Shown here: positions 1-11,923 of the stretch, in pieces | Position numbering within the stretch: the first letter of the stretch is position 1 | How the letters are laid out: every line of letters begins with the position of its first letter | Source: Hygrocybe punicea | Taxonomy: Eukaryota; Basidiomycota; Agaricomycetes; Agaricales; Hygrophoraceae | Direction: 5' to 3' | Length of the DNA stretch: 64,000 bases | Assembly: GCA_963556145.1 (NCBI GenBank) | Contig: OY744463.1 | Location: 3,844,001 to 3,908,000, forward strand | Notes under the pieces: generated by a model | Databases searched by the model: none | What the model was told of the DNA's origin: nothing | What the model saw: the letters and a program-made list of their open reading frames with translations, nothing else | Translations under genes and position numbers: made by a program

Positions 1-2
1 AA

Positions 3-2384
3 AAAACACGCATAATACGCACTCGAGGCCACAACACATTACCAAATTTCATTGGACATTACTTCCCACGTCGAGATGATCCCGAAATCTATCCGTTTTA
101 TTGTGCATCTATGCTAGTTCTCCTAAAGCCCTGGAGGGACATAACAGTCGACTTAAAGCAACCCTCACAAACATGGTCCAGCGCTTTCGAGGAATTCATT
201 GCCACAGCACCAAAAAAATATTCGCACATCGCATCTGGAATTCAATATTTTCACGAGTGTGAATACACCGCTAAACACACAACAGATAGCCACATTGAGG
301 AGCGCCGCAACCACATCAACCACGAAGATTACGACAAGGAGGACACAAATATCGGTGAAGACTACCAACTACAAGAGGAAGGGTATTCAGAAGAGGGACT
401 CGAACAGTTAAAGTCTTCACATGTTCAGTGGGGAGAATATTTCCATGGCCGATTAGCAGTCGAGTATGGAAAAAGGGCAAAATTCTTCACAGACAACGAT
501 TCAACATGGCTCATACAAAACCAGTCCAAAACAGTTTCAGCAGCAAGCGGAGACAGCCACGTGCAGCTGTTGAAGTGGAAGCAGCAAATGGAGGCCAACA
601 TTGCATCACAAAATAAAGCAGCAGACGCACCTAGACAAGACGCAACGGGAGAACCAGACAACAGAAGCGTCAATCGTATCAAAGATGAAGCAAAATCAAA
701 GCCTTCCGTGTCATCACTGGAACCAAACTCCGAAGCATCTCTCAATGCAGTCGATCCATCGCAGCTCAAGGCTGACCAGTATTGAGCATTTAAAATAATA
801 ACATGGCATCTGGACGAAACATTGGCTGGGCGTGGACCACCGCCATTACGAATGATCATTCACGGCGAAGGGGGAACAGGAAAATCAAAAGTAATACAAA
901 CCGTTACCGACTATTTTGCACAAAATGGCGCCAGATATCTCCTCCTCAAATCTGCATACACAGGGGTTGCGGCATCACTTGTCAATGGAAAAACGACACA
1001 TACAATCGGAATGATATCCCTAACCAGACGATCTATTGGAATGAGCGACGAGACGAAGGCAAAGCTGCAGCAATTTTGGCAACATGTCACCTACCTCGTA
1101 ATCGATGAATGTTCCATGATATCAAAGACTTTCCTTGCAAAGTTGTCGAAACACATCAGAATAGGAAAAGAGACGGCCAAAGAAGGAAAAACCAACCGAA
1201 GTTTTGGGGGGATCAACGTCATTCTATGTGGGGACTTCCACCAATTCCCTCCTGTGGCAACAGAAGCATCCGAAGCTCTGTACTATCCCATAAACGCAGC
1301 AAAAGATTCTGTCGAAAGCCAACTGGGACGTGCAACATATGAAGAATTCGACACCATCGTGATTCTCAAACAACAAATGAGAGTGACCGACACAGAGTGG
1401 CACCAATTTTTAACTCACCTCCGTCACAGTCGGGTAGAAGAAGCAGACGTAAAGATGCTCCGAACATTACTGGTCACCAATAAAGACCGCCCACCCACCG
1501 ACTTCGAAACAGCACCATGGAAAGAAGCAGCACTGGTCACGCTGAGACACGCCGTGCGCACACAGTGGAACGAGGCGGCACTCCGAAAGCACTGCATCAA
1601 TACACGTAATCAGCTTTTCATATGCACCGCAACAGACAGCATAAAGACGCGCGACCTAACATTAGAAGAAAGATATGCAATGGCAATGCGTCGCAGCAAA
1701 AACGGGAAAAGAAAGCAACATAAAGAATTACCAGACAAAATCGAGATCGCAATCGGGATGAAAGTGATGGTGACAGAAAATCTCGAGACAGACCTCGATA
1801 TAACAAATGGAGCACGAGGGGAAATCGTGGGCATTGTCCTACACGCAGACGAGCCAGATCACCAAAACAAAACCATAGTTAAGTTGCAACACATGCCAGC
1901 CTACGTTCTCGTCAAGTTGCACAAGACCCACACCAAACCGCTAGAAGGACTCGACGAAGGCATAATACCAGTAGAACCGAGACGAACTTCATTCAAAATA
2001 ACGGTAAAATGTCAAGGGCACAAAAAAACGACTACACACACCGTCCAACGTCTTCAATTACCCATGACCGGTGCATATGCATTCACCAACTATCGCTCAC
2101 AAGGACAAACAATACCATACCTGATCGTGGACATAGCGAAACCACCAACAGGAGCCCTGACGTTATTCAATCTGTATGTTGCACTGTCCCGGAGCTCAGG
2201 ATGAGAAAGCATTCGCCTATTGCGAGATTTCGAAGATGATTTATTCAAGGGAACACATGACATGCGCCTACTCGAAGAAGACGACAGATTAGAAAAGATA
2301 AACAATGACACAAAGAAATGGTGGAATAGGATGGAGAAAGGTGACCGTCATCAAATAAAAAAAGAAAACAAGAGAAGACACTGA
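3..2384 (+). pseudogene. Helitron PIF1-like DNA helicase, two in-frame TGA stops
   Basis: One reading frame runs from the left edge to a TGA at 2382-2384. It shows helicase motif I (GEGGTGKSK, near 867), motif II (IDECSM, near 1100), motif III (GDFHQFPPV, near 1231), the YRSQGQT block and the terminal LYVALSRSSG block. The upstream part (FPRRDD, MLVLLKPW, IQYFHEC) is the usual Helitron segment before the helicase. The frame is broken only by TGA at 783-785 and 2202-2204. Copy 2 has arginine codons at both places (DQQRAH and SSGRKN), so both stops are best read as CGA-to-TGA transitions. No frameshift is present. The Rep domain would lie left of the window. Probably inactive, but very little degraded. 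Confidence 0.85.
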
Positions 2385-2953
2385 TTAGATATGTTCAGAG
2401 TCCAAAGAGAAATGATGGGCATGCAACAGGCCACGGCGCTGCGATTCAATAAGGAAAGGACCAAAAAGTCGAGTGGTGACGCGCAGAGGGGAATCATCAG
2501 AATAGTCGATCAACAAGACTGTATACTGGGTAAAGAATGAGAGGAATGAAAAACTGGGAAAACAAACCAGAAAACTCACAAGTCCCAAGTGATTGCGCAG
2601 ACCGAAAACAAAAGTAGACAAGTGGGGGTCAGGGTTCTGTCACTAACAATCAGCTGGACAATATAGCTACGAAGACTTGGAGGGAAAAAATAAAAATAAA
2701 AATAACCTCAGAAGCATGAAAAGAAACAAAATGCAAGCGATATGACTGCTCACGAAAAACATTGGAAACTCCAGACAAATTGAGGGACATAGTCAAGAGA
2801 GACAACAGAAAGAGAAACAGATACAGCCGAGAAGCTAAGGGCACTAAGACCGACACCATAACAGAACCGAGAACTGAGAGGCGGTGTAGCTGACATTGTT
2901 TACACTTATGTATGGAAAACAGAAAAAAAGGCTTCAATTATGAGGCGGAGAAA

Positions 2954-2971
2954 CCTTGACAAGCAAGGTAA
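2954..2971 (+). other. Helitron 3' terminal hairpin
   Basis: Stem CCTTG (2954-2958) and CAAGG (2964-2968) with a 5-base loop, followed by TAA as the last bases. The same stem occurs at 18479-18492 in copy 2, followed by the same TAA. The terminus reads GTAA rather than the canonical CTRR. Confidence 0.6.
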
Positions 2972-2972
2972 T

Positions 2973-3085
2973 GTAGCATAAATCTCATATTTCTTGTTTC
3001 TCAGCCACAATGGCACAGCACTGACCAAGCCTTTGTAAAAAAAAAAAAAAAAAAGTGGCGCGGACATTAGTTTCCGAAATCGCTG
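2973..3085 (+). mobile_element. Right-end remnant of a mariner-like MITE
   Basis: It matches 30628-30751 closely (CATATTTCTTGTTTCTCAGC, then GACATTAGTTTCCGAAAT) and ends in GCTG followed by the dinucleotide TA. The left part is missing where Helitron copy 1 joins it. Confidence 0.6.
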
Positions 3086-3087
3086 TA

Positions 3088-4373
3088 AGCTGTAAGATGT
3101 ATATTTGATGAAACTATAGACTTCCTTTTTTAAGCCAATTTTAGCAGGGCATTTGAGAGATTGACATATTTTAGAACTTTAAAGACATTTACTAAAATTC
3201 TGGCTTGAACAAAATCTTTTAATATATAAATGGAACATACCACTCAGCCAAAGCTAAGCTTGAAGACCTGATTGGAGTGAGTCTATAGGTGTTTAAGGTT
3301 CTAGGCTGGATTTGGCTGTGGAACAGTGTTTGCCTAAAATTATTACCATAAAAACTTTTGAGATAGAAACATTTATACATTCATTATGAACATTTTTTAC
3401 ACTCAAGACTTGTCACTAAAGTGAGTTGTGAACTCATAAAGGGAGTGTTTGTGACACATGTCACACCTCCGGCACTTAGTCAACATTTTTTAAACAACAA
3501 CCAGCCGTGCAACAGCCAATGGGGTTCCCGGATACACCTTCTCCACGGGTTGTCCCGCAAGCATTGGCCTATACCTGCATGAGTTTGTTTCGGAGGTCAG
3601 AGGAATGCTAGATATACGGCCATTTGTCCACGTGGTGGCACTCGGTGGATTCTGGATCGTCTCTTTACCGTTAGTTTAACGATGTTCGCAATCTATACCT
3701 CGGTCAATATTAATTGCCCTTGTCAGTGAGAACGACATCGTAGATCTGTCGAAACATGCAAATGCGCGGAAAGCACGTTACCGACGACCTGAGGGGATCG
3801 CGGTCTTGGGTGATAAAACCGGTTTCCTCTGTGTTGTGGCTTTTGCAACGCGCATCACATTGAACATATGGTTGTCAAACGAACTGAAAGTCTCCACGAA
3901 ACGATCAGGGCGTGCATGTATACTTCTCACGTTGATGCAAAGCTCAACATTCGACCTGAAGCTGCAGGGTCACTGGAATCTGAGCAAACTGTTAATTTTT
4001 AATTTTAGCCTGTAGTACCGAAACAGCCGCAGCAGTACAAAGCGATGACAACCTTCACTGATCAAGTTCGCAAATGTTGCCCGAGTCTTGCACTGCCTCC
4101 ACGTGAGCCACTAGTGTGGGATCGCCAGTTACAGAATTTACAACAGTGTCAGCAGCATAGACCACACGTGAACTCACTCGGCAGGGTATTATAATCTGCC
4201 TTCCAGTCTTCCTGTTCTTCCGTTGCTCGCTTCAGGTCACCCAAGTAGTCTTGCCTTGGTTCGTCATCTTTACCTGCAACATCGGGTGTAATCTGTGCAT
4301 CTTAATCTTCTTTCTCTTCTTTCACCCATTTCGCTTGTTCCCAGTGCAGTCTTGTATCTTCCGCGTCAACAAT
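3088..4373. other. Intergenic region upstream of the transcription factor gene
   Basis: About 1.3 kb without a convincing reading frame or recognisable repeat. It contains the promoter and leader of the Zn2Cys6 gene; a pyrimidine-rich stretch (4200-4370) lies directly before the start codon. Nothing else could be identified. Confidence 0.5.
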
Positions 4374-7205
4374 ATGCCCAAAACCGCTACTACCAGCTCA
4401 AATCGACCAGCCCTTCGCAGAAACCAAGTAAGCATGCTTCGCATGCCCCTAGTCATCGTATTCTCATTCTTTGCTGTCTTCAGGCCTGTAGGTCTTGTCG
4501 CAAGAGAAAATTGGTGACTTTCCTCTCCCGGTCCAATCTCACTGATAGCCAGGCTCTCACAATTACAATTGCCCAGAAATGCGACGCTGCACGCCCCCAT
4601 TGTGGAACATGTGTAAAGTGAGTCCCTCTCGGGCCTTTCGGTCAAAAAGGAAAATACTCAAATGTGTATCCAAGACAATGGCAGGCGCTAGTAAGTGTGC
4701 CCGCGCCCGTCGGCTACGCGTAAGTGCTGTTCACAATGATCTGCAATTAAACACTACAACGAAACACAGGCACCCGAGCGAACCGCAGTGTTCCTACGAC
4801 CCCGTAGAAGGTCTGGTCCTCGCCCCAGATACTGACCCTGTGGACAAGATCAGACAGCTTGAAGAAGAAATTTGTGAGTCCATCTTCCAATTGCCACCTG
4901 ATTTGGCTTACGTGGCCTTATAGCCCATCTCAAAGGCAGACTCTTCGACAAGCAAACACATCTGTCGCCTTCCCCAAGCCGCCATGCTGCCCATATTCGA
5001 AACTCGTCTTCTTCGTCGGGAGCCGGTCGGCATTCTCCCAACGCTTCGGGATCCCCTGCCACAAGTGGAATGGCCTTACCCCAGGCTTCACTAGACATGA
5101 TGAATCTGAGTCTGATATCGGACAGCCCGGACACGCGTTATCGTAGCGAAAGTGGTAGTCCAGAGATGTTGAATTCCAAGGGAGCCGATCCGTTCATGGA
5201 TCTTCTTTTCTCTGGTTGGAATCCCGATCTCCCAGATCCCGTTCTTCTTCACCACTAGTCCGTTGTTTCTTTAATGAATGTGGCGTCCGGATGTCTGAAG
5301 TGCCTTCTACAGCATAGATATATTTTTCAGATGCGACCCATGTGGAACTAGAGTATTGCACCGTCCATCCTTCCTTGCGTCTTTGCACCTACCACCACGC
5401 GACCCGGGATTCCCTCACTCCGCCATATTGCACGCTATAGTTGAGCCAATACCTTTCAAGATTTATATCACTGAGCCTAAATGTCACTGCTTAGTGTGCT
5501 TCAGCTTCCCGGTGGTCTCCACACAGTATGGTGACACAGCCGGATGGAACTCGCCGTGATCAATTCGCCGAGTACCACGCAGGCAAGACCAGACAATACA
5601 TCGACAAGACCATGGTCAGCGGTCAGGATATTTTTCCAGTGATGCAAGCCTGTACCCTTCTTGCCTGGTATTTTTACCAGGAGGGTCGGTGGGTTGAGGT
5701 CTGGATTTTTGCTGGATTCCAAACTCGGGTTGCGGTGCCGTTGCGGCTGAACTATCCTGGCACATTCTCAACCCATGGTAACAGTTCGCCAGGCGCCTAT
5801 CTAGCACCCCCAAAGAGCCTGAATGACTTGGAATCCAGGCGAAGGACGTGGTGGATGACCATTATCTTCGATCGTATCGCTTCGGTCGGCGGTTGGATTC
5901 ATGCAGTGGACGAGAGAGACATAGGCACCGAATTTCCTTTACGAAACGATGATTTTGATTCAGAGGTTGGTTAAAATACACTAAACTCAGTCTACACTCA
6001 GGAGTAAGATTTATTTTTGCAGTTGCCCATTCCCAGCAACCCTCAAGACCTCACTTCGAAGGATGTCTTTACTAACCATCCTCCTCTCTATACCGACTCA
6101 TTCTTACTTCTGATTAAAGCGGTCATGCTCTTCGGAAAAGTCACCGACTTCAATGTCCGGGGAAATCTACGTGCTCCCACTGCACCAAGCAAGAGTCAGA
6201 ATCCATTCTATCTCCCTGGTTTCGAAGAGCTCGACAATCTCGTCTGCATCGAATTTACTAATAGTTTCCCGCAAATCTTTAAAAATGCCTTTGGAGTCAC
6301 GGATGCGTCGGATGGTTGTGCGTTGGACACTGATCTGTACATGGTTCATATTATACCACACGCGTACGTATGTTGCTCAAGCTGCGGAGGTTGACTGACA
6401 TGTCTTCTATCACAGGGCTACGATTACTCTTCACAATCCTTATATTGATTTTGCAGACTTGCAGTGTATATCTACCGCTCGATGTGTCGATTCTGCTCGG
6501 TCAATACTCGCGGCATACTACACGCTTTCCGCAACTTCATTTGATATCACGAGATTGCATCCCTTCGCCACTGTCAGTAGTCATTTTGGTGTGATTCGAA
6601 CCACATTAACCTTTTTTCTTAGATTTGCTGGTATCTTGCAGCTGTGGTTCAAGTTCAACTGTGCAAATACTTTATAGAAATCGGAGACAGCGAAAGAGAG
6701 TCAATTGTCTGGGGTGAAATCAACGTACTCAGGTTCACATTCCCAATTTCCTGTGCAACATTTTTCCTGACAAATTGTCAAGGTTCGCCATGTTGGCATA
6801 CGGAAGTCGTTCCCCCATTGGCTGTAAGTTGATCCTTCTTGATGTATGTCTCCAACCTTACGAACAAGTCCAACAGCTCGGCAGGAAAAGCTTCTCCAGG
6901 GTCTCATGAAGGAGATAGTCCGCATGACGGCCCAACAGCAACCTCTCGAGGTCGGCGTGCCACTGTATCATTTTTCTCATGCAACTCTGTTCAGCAAAAA
7001 GGGAGACTTGCCGCCCGATGATGACTCTCCCCCTACAGGTGCACCCTTGCCCGTCAGCCCGAGTTTTGAAGAACTGCAGCTCTCGCCGCCGCCATCGAAT
7101 GCCCTACCAGCATACACCATCCCTGCAGTCACTCACGTGCGATCGACGTCGTCGTCAGGGTGGTCCCTTCACGAGATGTCAGTGTCTCCGATGAACGGAA
7201 TGTAA
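4374..7205 (+). CDS. Zn(II)2Cys6 transcription factor with Fungal_trans domain
   Basis: A nuclear DNA-binding regulator; target genes unknown. My splicing gives 13 exons and 712 residues: 4374-4427, 4484-4513, 4577-4617, 4675-4719, 4770-4873, 4924-5257, 5313-5439, 5540-5965, 6023-6363, 6416-6572, 6623-6732, 6783-6823 and 6877-7205; all junctions keep phase. The binuclear zinc cluster spans exons 2-3: CRSCRKRK then KCDAARPHCGTC, with an intron between the second and third cysteines. A conserved linker (QWQALVSVPAPVGYA) and a short coiled-coil follow (PVDKIRQLEEEI). The middle region (HHYIDIFFRCDPCGTRVLHR, RRRTWW, HAVDERDIGTEFP) is the Fungal_trans effector region. The C-terminus is Pro/Ser-rich. 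No disruption seen. Confidence 0.92.
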
Positions 7206-7486
7206 CACGACCTGCTGCCTATCCAACCCTGGTGTTGAGGCTGTCTTCACTTCCAGTCCTCCGAGTGGTTGGTTGCCTTGGCTTGACATGTATTTTGTAG
7301 CTTCTTAGATTTAGCTCTCGGACTTCCTGCAGCTGTTGTATGCGATTTCTTTTCGCGGAAATCTGTTAAAGTATAGTGTATACTTATTTCTCGCTCTATA
7401 TATAGGCCTTACTACCCCGACTAAGACTAGCTTTCGACAACGAGCATTTCTGGTGGTGGGGAATAGTACAGCTTCTTTGTATTCTG

Positions 7487-8350
7487 CTATGATGTGCTCT
7501 CCGTCTCTGACCCTGTATCGAAACAAGGAGCCTGTTCCAGTGAGGGGTCGCTGCTGACCCTGCTTTTCTGTACAGAGTCTTGCAAACGCTCCCGTTCATG
7601 TTTCTGCCGGAGAGCCTCCCAAGAGGAATTTTGGGCAGCAGCACGAGCATTCGCGCGTATCTGTTCCCATCGACGTGGAGTGGGCGGGGATGCAAGAGCA
7701 ACTTTGGACGTCAGTCTGACGACAAGCCAAAGATGAAGAAGCTGAACAAGAACGTACTTTTGGCTTTTGTGCTGGCATTTTCACGACTATCCCAGTGCTT
7801 ATCTTGGACGAATTCGATCCCACTCGAATCTGAACCATTGGCAGAGTCTGCATCGATATCCTTTATCCGAAGCTTCGCATTGTGCAGGGTGAAACCAAGA
7901 GGCTCAACGCCGCCGGTTCTCCTATTCACGCTTTCTAATGCCTGCATAAACGTTGAAGGGTTTTGTAACGATTGAACGAACACCCGGTGTGCTTGGATGC
8001 GTTGGAACTGTGTAAATATTGCGCCAGATAAGCCGGCCAAAACTGCCACCAGAGATGTCCGTGCAGATGTCCAAGGGGGTCGCTTGCAAAGCCGAATGTA
8101 TCCTGCTGCTGAAGAGCCAGAAAGGAATCCTACCGCAACCTATAAGGTATTGTCATCCTCAGGCGACACTGGCAGATCATGATGCATGATGTATACCCAC
8201 TACATGCATAAAAGTAGGCCCAGGTAAGAACTTGTAGGCGAGTTCAAAGTCGTGAGGAGTCAGACCATTCTCAAGTTCTGGTCTTAGGAGTTGTTCCGTC
8301 CTTGACTTGGATGTGAATGTACGATGAAGCCATTCCAGAGGATAAGGCAT
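7487..8350 (-). CDS. Conserved hypothetical protein, probable membrane protein
   Basis: Three exons on the minus strand, complement(join(7487..7701,7758..8139,8204..8350)), give 247 residues with all phases consistent. Both introns start GTAGTG/GTACGT and end TAG/AAG. The N-terminus reads LRPELENGLTPHDFELAYKF. The middle has a glycine-rich hydrophobic stretch (VAVLAGLSGAIFTQF) that could be one membrane segment, then FVQSLQNPSTFMQALESVNR and GGVEPLGFTL. The C-terminal exon is charged (RRWEQIRANARAAAQNSSWE). The motif pattern looks conserved and gene-like, but I cannot assign a family or function. It is convergent with the transcription factor gene and divergent from RhoGEF (202 bp between start codons). 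Confidence 0.7.
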
Positions 8351-8552
8351 AATTAATGCATAATTACTTATAATAAATGTTCAACGTTCAACTTGAAAGT
8401 GCCACACTGCCACGGCCAAATTTGGACCGAAATTGGAGCTGGAGCGGAAGCGTCGATCTGTGCACGCACCTGCAACAGCCCTAGTTACGAACCCGCTGCA
8501 GCTGCCGCAACCCTAATTTCCAGTAAAAGTTCATCGTCTTACTTCACTTCTC
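8351..8552. promoter_or_regulatory. Divergent promoter between the unknown gene and RhoGEF
   Basis: Only 202 bp separate the two start codons. The AT-rich part (8348-8395) lies next to the minus-strand start and the GC-richer part next to RhoGEF. No specific binding site was recognised. Confidence 0.45.
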
Positions 8553-11500
8553 ATGCACGAGGATCCTCTAAATGCGAAAAAACCTCTTCCGTTGCCTGGC
8601 AAGGACGAGAAATTACCGCCAACCCCGCCAGATGAGCAAGAATCCCTTGTACCACCTCCGCTACCACCTCCAAAGGTAGCTCAGGAACCAGACTCGAAAT
8701 ACGTCAATCTTGAGACTGGTCCTGAAATCATATCGGTACCTGTTGGTGGTTCTGAATCTGGTTTGCCCATCTGTCTCTCATTGCTTTCTATCCTCTGAGA
8801 CGGTTTTTTTGGTTCGTACTTCGAACAGCTCATGTTGTGTCTGGTCCAGCAACTCCGACAACCCCGACAAGTTTTAATTCTTCGGCGGAAGGAAAACCCA
8901 AGAGGACGAATCCATTGATTGATCTCATCGACACAGAGAAAGCATACGTTGACCAGCTAACAGGCATCATACGCGTAAGTTTTCCATCGAATCCAAATTG
9001 CTACGTCTGGATAATTTGTGCAGAAAATCGCGGCTGCATGGTCTCGTTCGAATCTCCCCCCTCCCGAACTCGATCGTATTTTCCGTAGCATAGAGGGCGT
9101 ATGTAAGGCGAATCGCTCTCTCCTATCGGTATTGCAACGCTGTTCGTGAATGATTCTCTATTCTGATGTTTCCCTAGAAACTCAAAGACATTGGGACTAA
9201 CCCCTCATCGCCCAAGGCACTGGGAGATCTTCTAATGCGATGGGTCGGTGGAAGCAGCCTCAATCTGTATGTTTTACTTATCGTGTATTAGGTCGATGAC
9301 CTGGAGGGTCCATACACTACCTATTGTTCCAATTACTGCACGGGTTTCGACGCTTGGGACCTCATACAGTCCAACGAACGGCTTCGCACCATCCTTGCCA
9401 GCTTCTCTATTTCAAACCCACCTCCACCATTTCTTATTGTGGATCCATGCAAATCCCCCACTTGGACTTTGGACACTCTATTTCTACTTCCGAAAGTCAG
9501 GCTCAAATATTACAAGAAGCTTTATGGCCGGCTTCTGAAAAGCACTGCACCTGGCAGAAGCGACCATCGGCTTCTGATAGGTGCGTTGGACAAGCTGGAT
9601 AAGTTACTATCAACTCTGGAGGATCGAACAAGTCTCAAAGCCGGCACGTTTTCGCTGCCATCGCTACCGCCTGTGGAATCTGTGGATGAAGTTGTCATTG
9701 ATATGAGAACGTACAGCATGAGTAATGAAGGTGCGCAAGTTGAGCAGGTGCGCACCAGTGTCATCGACACGATACCCGGGAGTGAGAACAGCTCAATTCG
9801 TGGGAGTAGTTTCTCGAGTGGGTGAGTGCTGACGTCCTCCGAACCCCCAATCTGATTCTGATCGTGGAGGTAAAGCGAGCGCTTTTCCGGAGAAACCGCG
9901 TCGACATCGGTCAGCCGAGGATCAAGAACAACCATGACAACGCCTATCATAGACCTTGAAAGACGCCTCGCGACAGAACGCACTCTTGATATCTTTACCA
10001 TGAACCCAAAGGTCATTTGCTTTTACATCTTTTCCGCGGTCGCGATATCTTTCTGAATCGTACCTTCTGCGGATCATCAAGGTCGTTCGCCTTCAAATGG
10101 CTCCACCTTCTCTGCCGTATACCCGTGAACTGCGATTTTCCATAGATGTCACTGTCCGCCTGATACCTAGGTCAACTGGTGTGGAAATCGTCCACCGCCA
10201 CGGTCATGTGTTCTTGCTCTCCGATTTATTTTTGGTGTGTGAAAAGATGACGCTAGAAGAAAGATCGCGCGGGTCAGATGGACCGGATATGTGGTTATGC
10301 TATCCGCCGTTGGCTGGCAAAGTTCTGCGAGTGTCAGAAGTCAGTGGTCAAGGTTTGTTGATGGTTCGCATTCGCAACTCGGCCAACTTGTCTGAAACCT
10401 ATTTTCAGAAAATGCTTTGGAGATTGTCATCATGAGGAAAGAAACTTTAATTCTAGAGACCGACTCTATTCATATCAGAGATTTCATGATGGCAGAGTTC
10501 AAAGAATGCATCGATTTCGCCAGCAGTGGTATGCCAGTCGTTTTTCATTACTGTAATTCATTTCTTCATTCTGATTTCATAGTTGTGGCAAACACAATGC
10601 AACCGCCGCCACCACCACCTGTTCTAGACGGATTTGCTCCCTCACCTTTGATTCCTGTACCTTCAACCCGTCCTCCTCGTGGTCTTCCGCGAAATCCGAG
10701 ACCCGACCGTGACAGCAGAAACTCTCCAGTCCAAGGTCCGCCCCAGTCAACGGGTGGGCCAGTTGCTGTAAATCACCCAAGCGAAAATACATATATCGCT
10801 CCACAAGGCAGCAGGCTACCTCCAAATTTAATCCGAGATGAACGGGTGGCTGAGGTCAGGGCAAATGTTGTGCCTTCACCCGATGCACAAGAGCAAGCAG
10901 TTGCGCAGCGCGTGCCTTCGCTGCGTGATCCTTTACCTTCACTGTACCCGCGATCTTTGTCGGTACAACCCATCTCTGCTCCACGTATCCCTTCAAATTC
11001 TGGACAAATGTTTGGCCCTCCCCAAAACCGTATTTTTGGCACCTATCACGAAGATGGGTCTCTCCGAGCTGGCCCTAACATAGTCCAACCTACCCTCTTT
11101 AATCAACATCCCATGCCAAACTCAACAACCAACCAACCATATCTCCCACATCAACAAGCGCCATCCTTACCTCTGTTTGCCACCATTCAAGGGCGCACTC
11201 CCTCCGATTCGACATTTCAAGGAGGGCTTCGAAAATCACCATCTTCACCATCTCTTATCTCGCAGTATACTCAACCCGGACATGGACCAGCCCCGGCAAT
11301 GCCATCACTTTCTAATGGATACCCATCAGTCAATATCAATACCTCTAATATTACAAGGAATGGTCCATTGCTTGCCCCTCAACCTCGTCCCATGTTACCG
11401 TCTGCATTAAATGTCCGTTCAGTCTCCGTGGCCCCATCCTTCCACGAGCCCAGCCCCCCGAATTCGCCAGTTGAAGAAACAGTCCCATCAGGTCCTGTCA

Positions 11501-11844
11501 CATCTACAATCTCAGCACAAATGAAATGCAAGGTTTTTTTGCAACAGCAACATGCTCAATGGAAGTCCCTGGGGGCCGCAAAGTTGAAGCTTTACAACCA
11601 ACGACCCACCAACCTTAAACAGTTGGTGGTGGAAGCCGACAACAAAGGGCAATCGATCTTAATATCTACTATTGTCTTGACGGACGGGGTCGAAAGAGTT
11701 GGTAAAACGGGTGTTGCCGTCGAATTGAGCGATAAGGGGACAAGGACAGGAATCGTTTACATGATACAGTTGCGTAACGAGACATCGGCAGGTGGTCTAT
11801 TCAATAGTCTCCTAGAAGGATCAGATAGGGCAGGGAGAGCGTAA
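8553..11844 (+). CDS. Rho guanine nucleotide exchange factor (DH-PH, RanBD-like C-terminus)
   Basis: A Dbl-family exchange factor that would load GTP on a Rho/Cdc42-type GTPase, controlling polarity and actin. Nine exons give 947 residues: 8553-8760, 8829-8974, 9024-9128, 9178-9243, 9292-9821, 9876-10011, 10082-10352, 10409-10528 and 10583-11844, all in phase. The order is: proline-rich N-terminus (PPPLPPPK); DH domain (LIDTEKAYVDQL; YTTYCSNYCTGFDAW; SNERLRTILASFS); PH domain (ELRFSIDVTVRL; HGHVFLLSDLFLVCEKM; FMMAEFKECIDFA); a long Pro/Ser/Asn-rich linker; then a RanBD/PH-like C-terminal domain (CKVFLQQQHAQWKSLG; ISTIVLTDGVERVGKTGVAV). The last domain is what I recall in basidiomycete homologues. 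Intact. Confidence 0.9.
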
Positions 11845-11923
11845 ATATTTTTCGGATTAATTTCGCCTAATTTCGGACTTAGTCTGTTTCAAAGCAATCT
11901 GCCTCCTGAAGAGTTCTTGTACA

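Larger units (their letters stand above)
1..2971 (+). mobile_element. Helitron copy 1 (helicase half and 3' terminus; 5' part outside window)
   Basis: The element carries a PIF1-type helicase reading frame open from the window edge and ends in a short hairpin followed by GTAA. The right boundary is set by comparison with the second copy (ending at 18495). The two copies share the hairpin and the bases TAATG, then diverge completely. The next base is T and the last element base is A, which fits Helitron insertion between A and T. The sequence right after the boundary is the inner part of a mariner-like MITE (compare 30628-30751), so this Helitron probably inserted into such a MITE. About 590 bp between the coding stop and the terminus has no recognisable gene. 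Confidence 0.8.
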
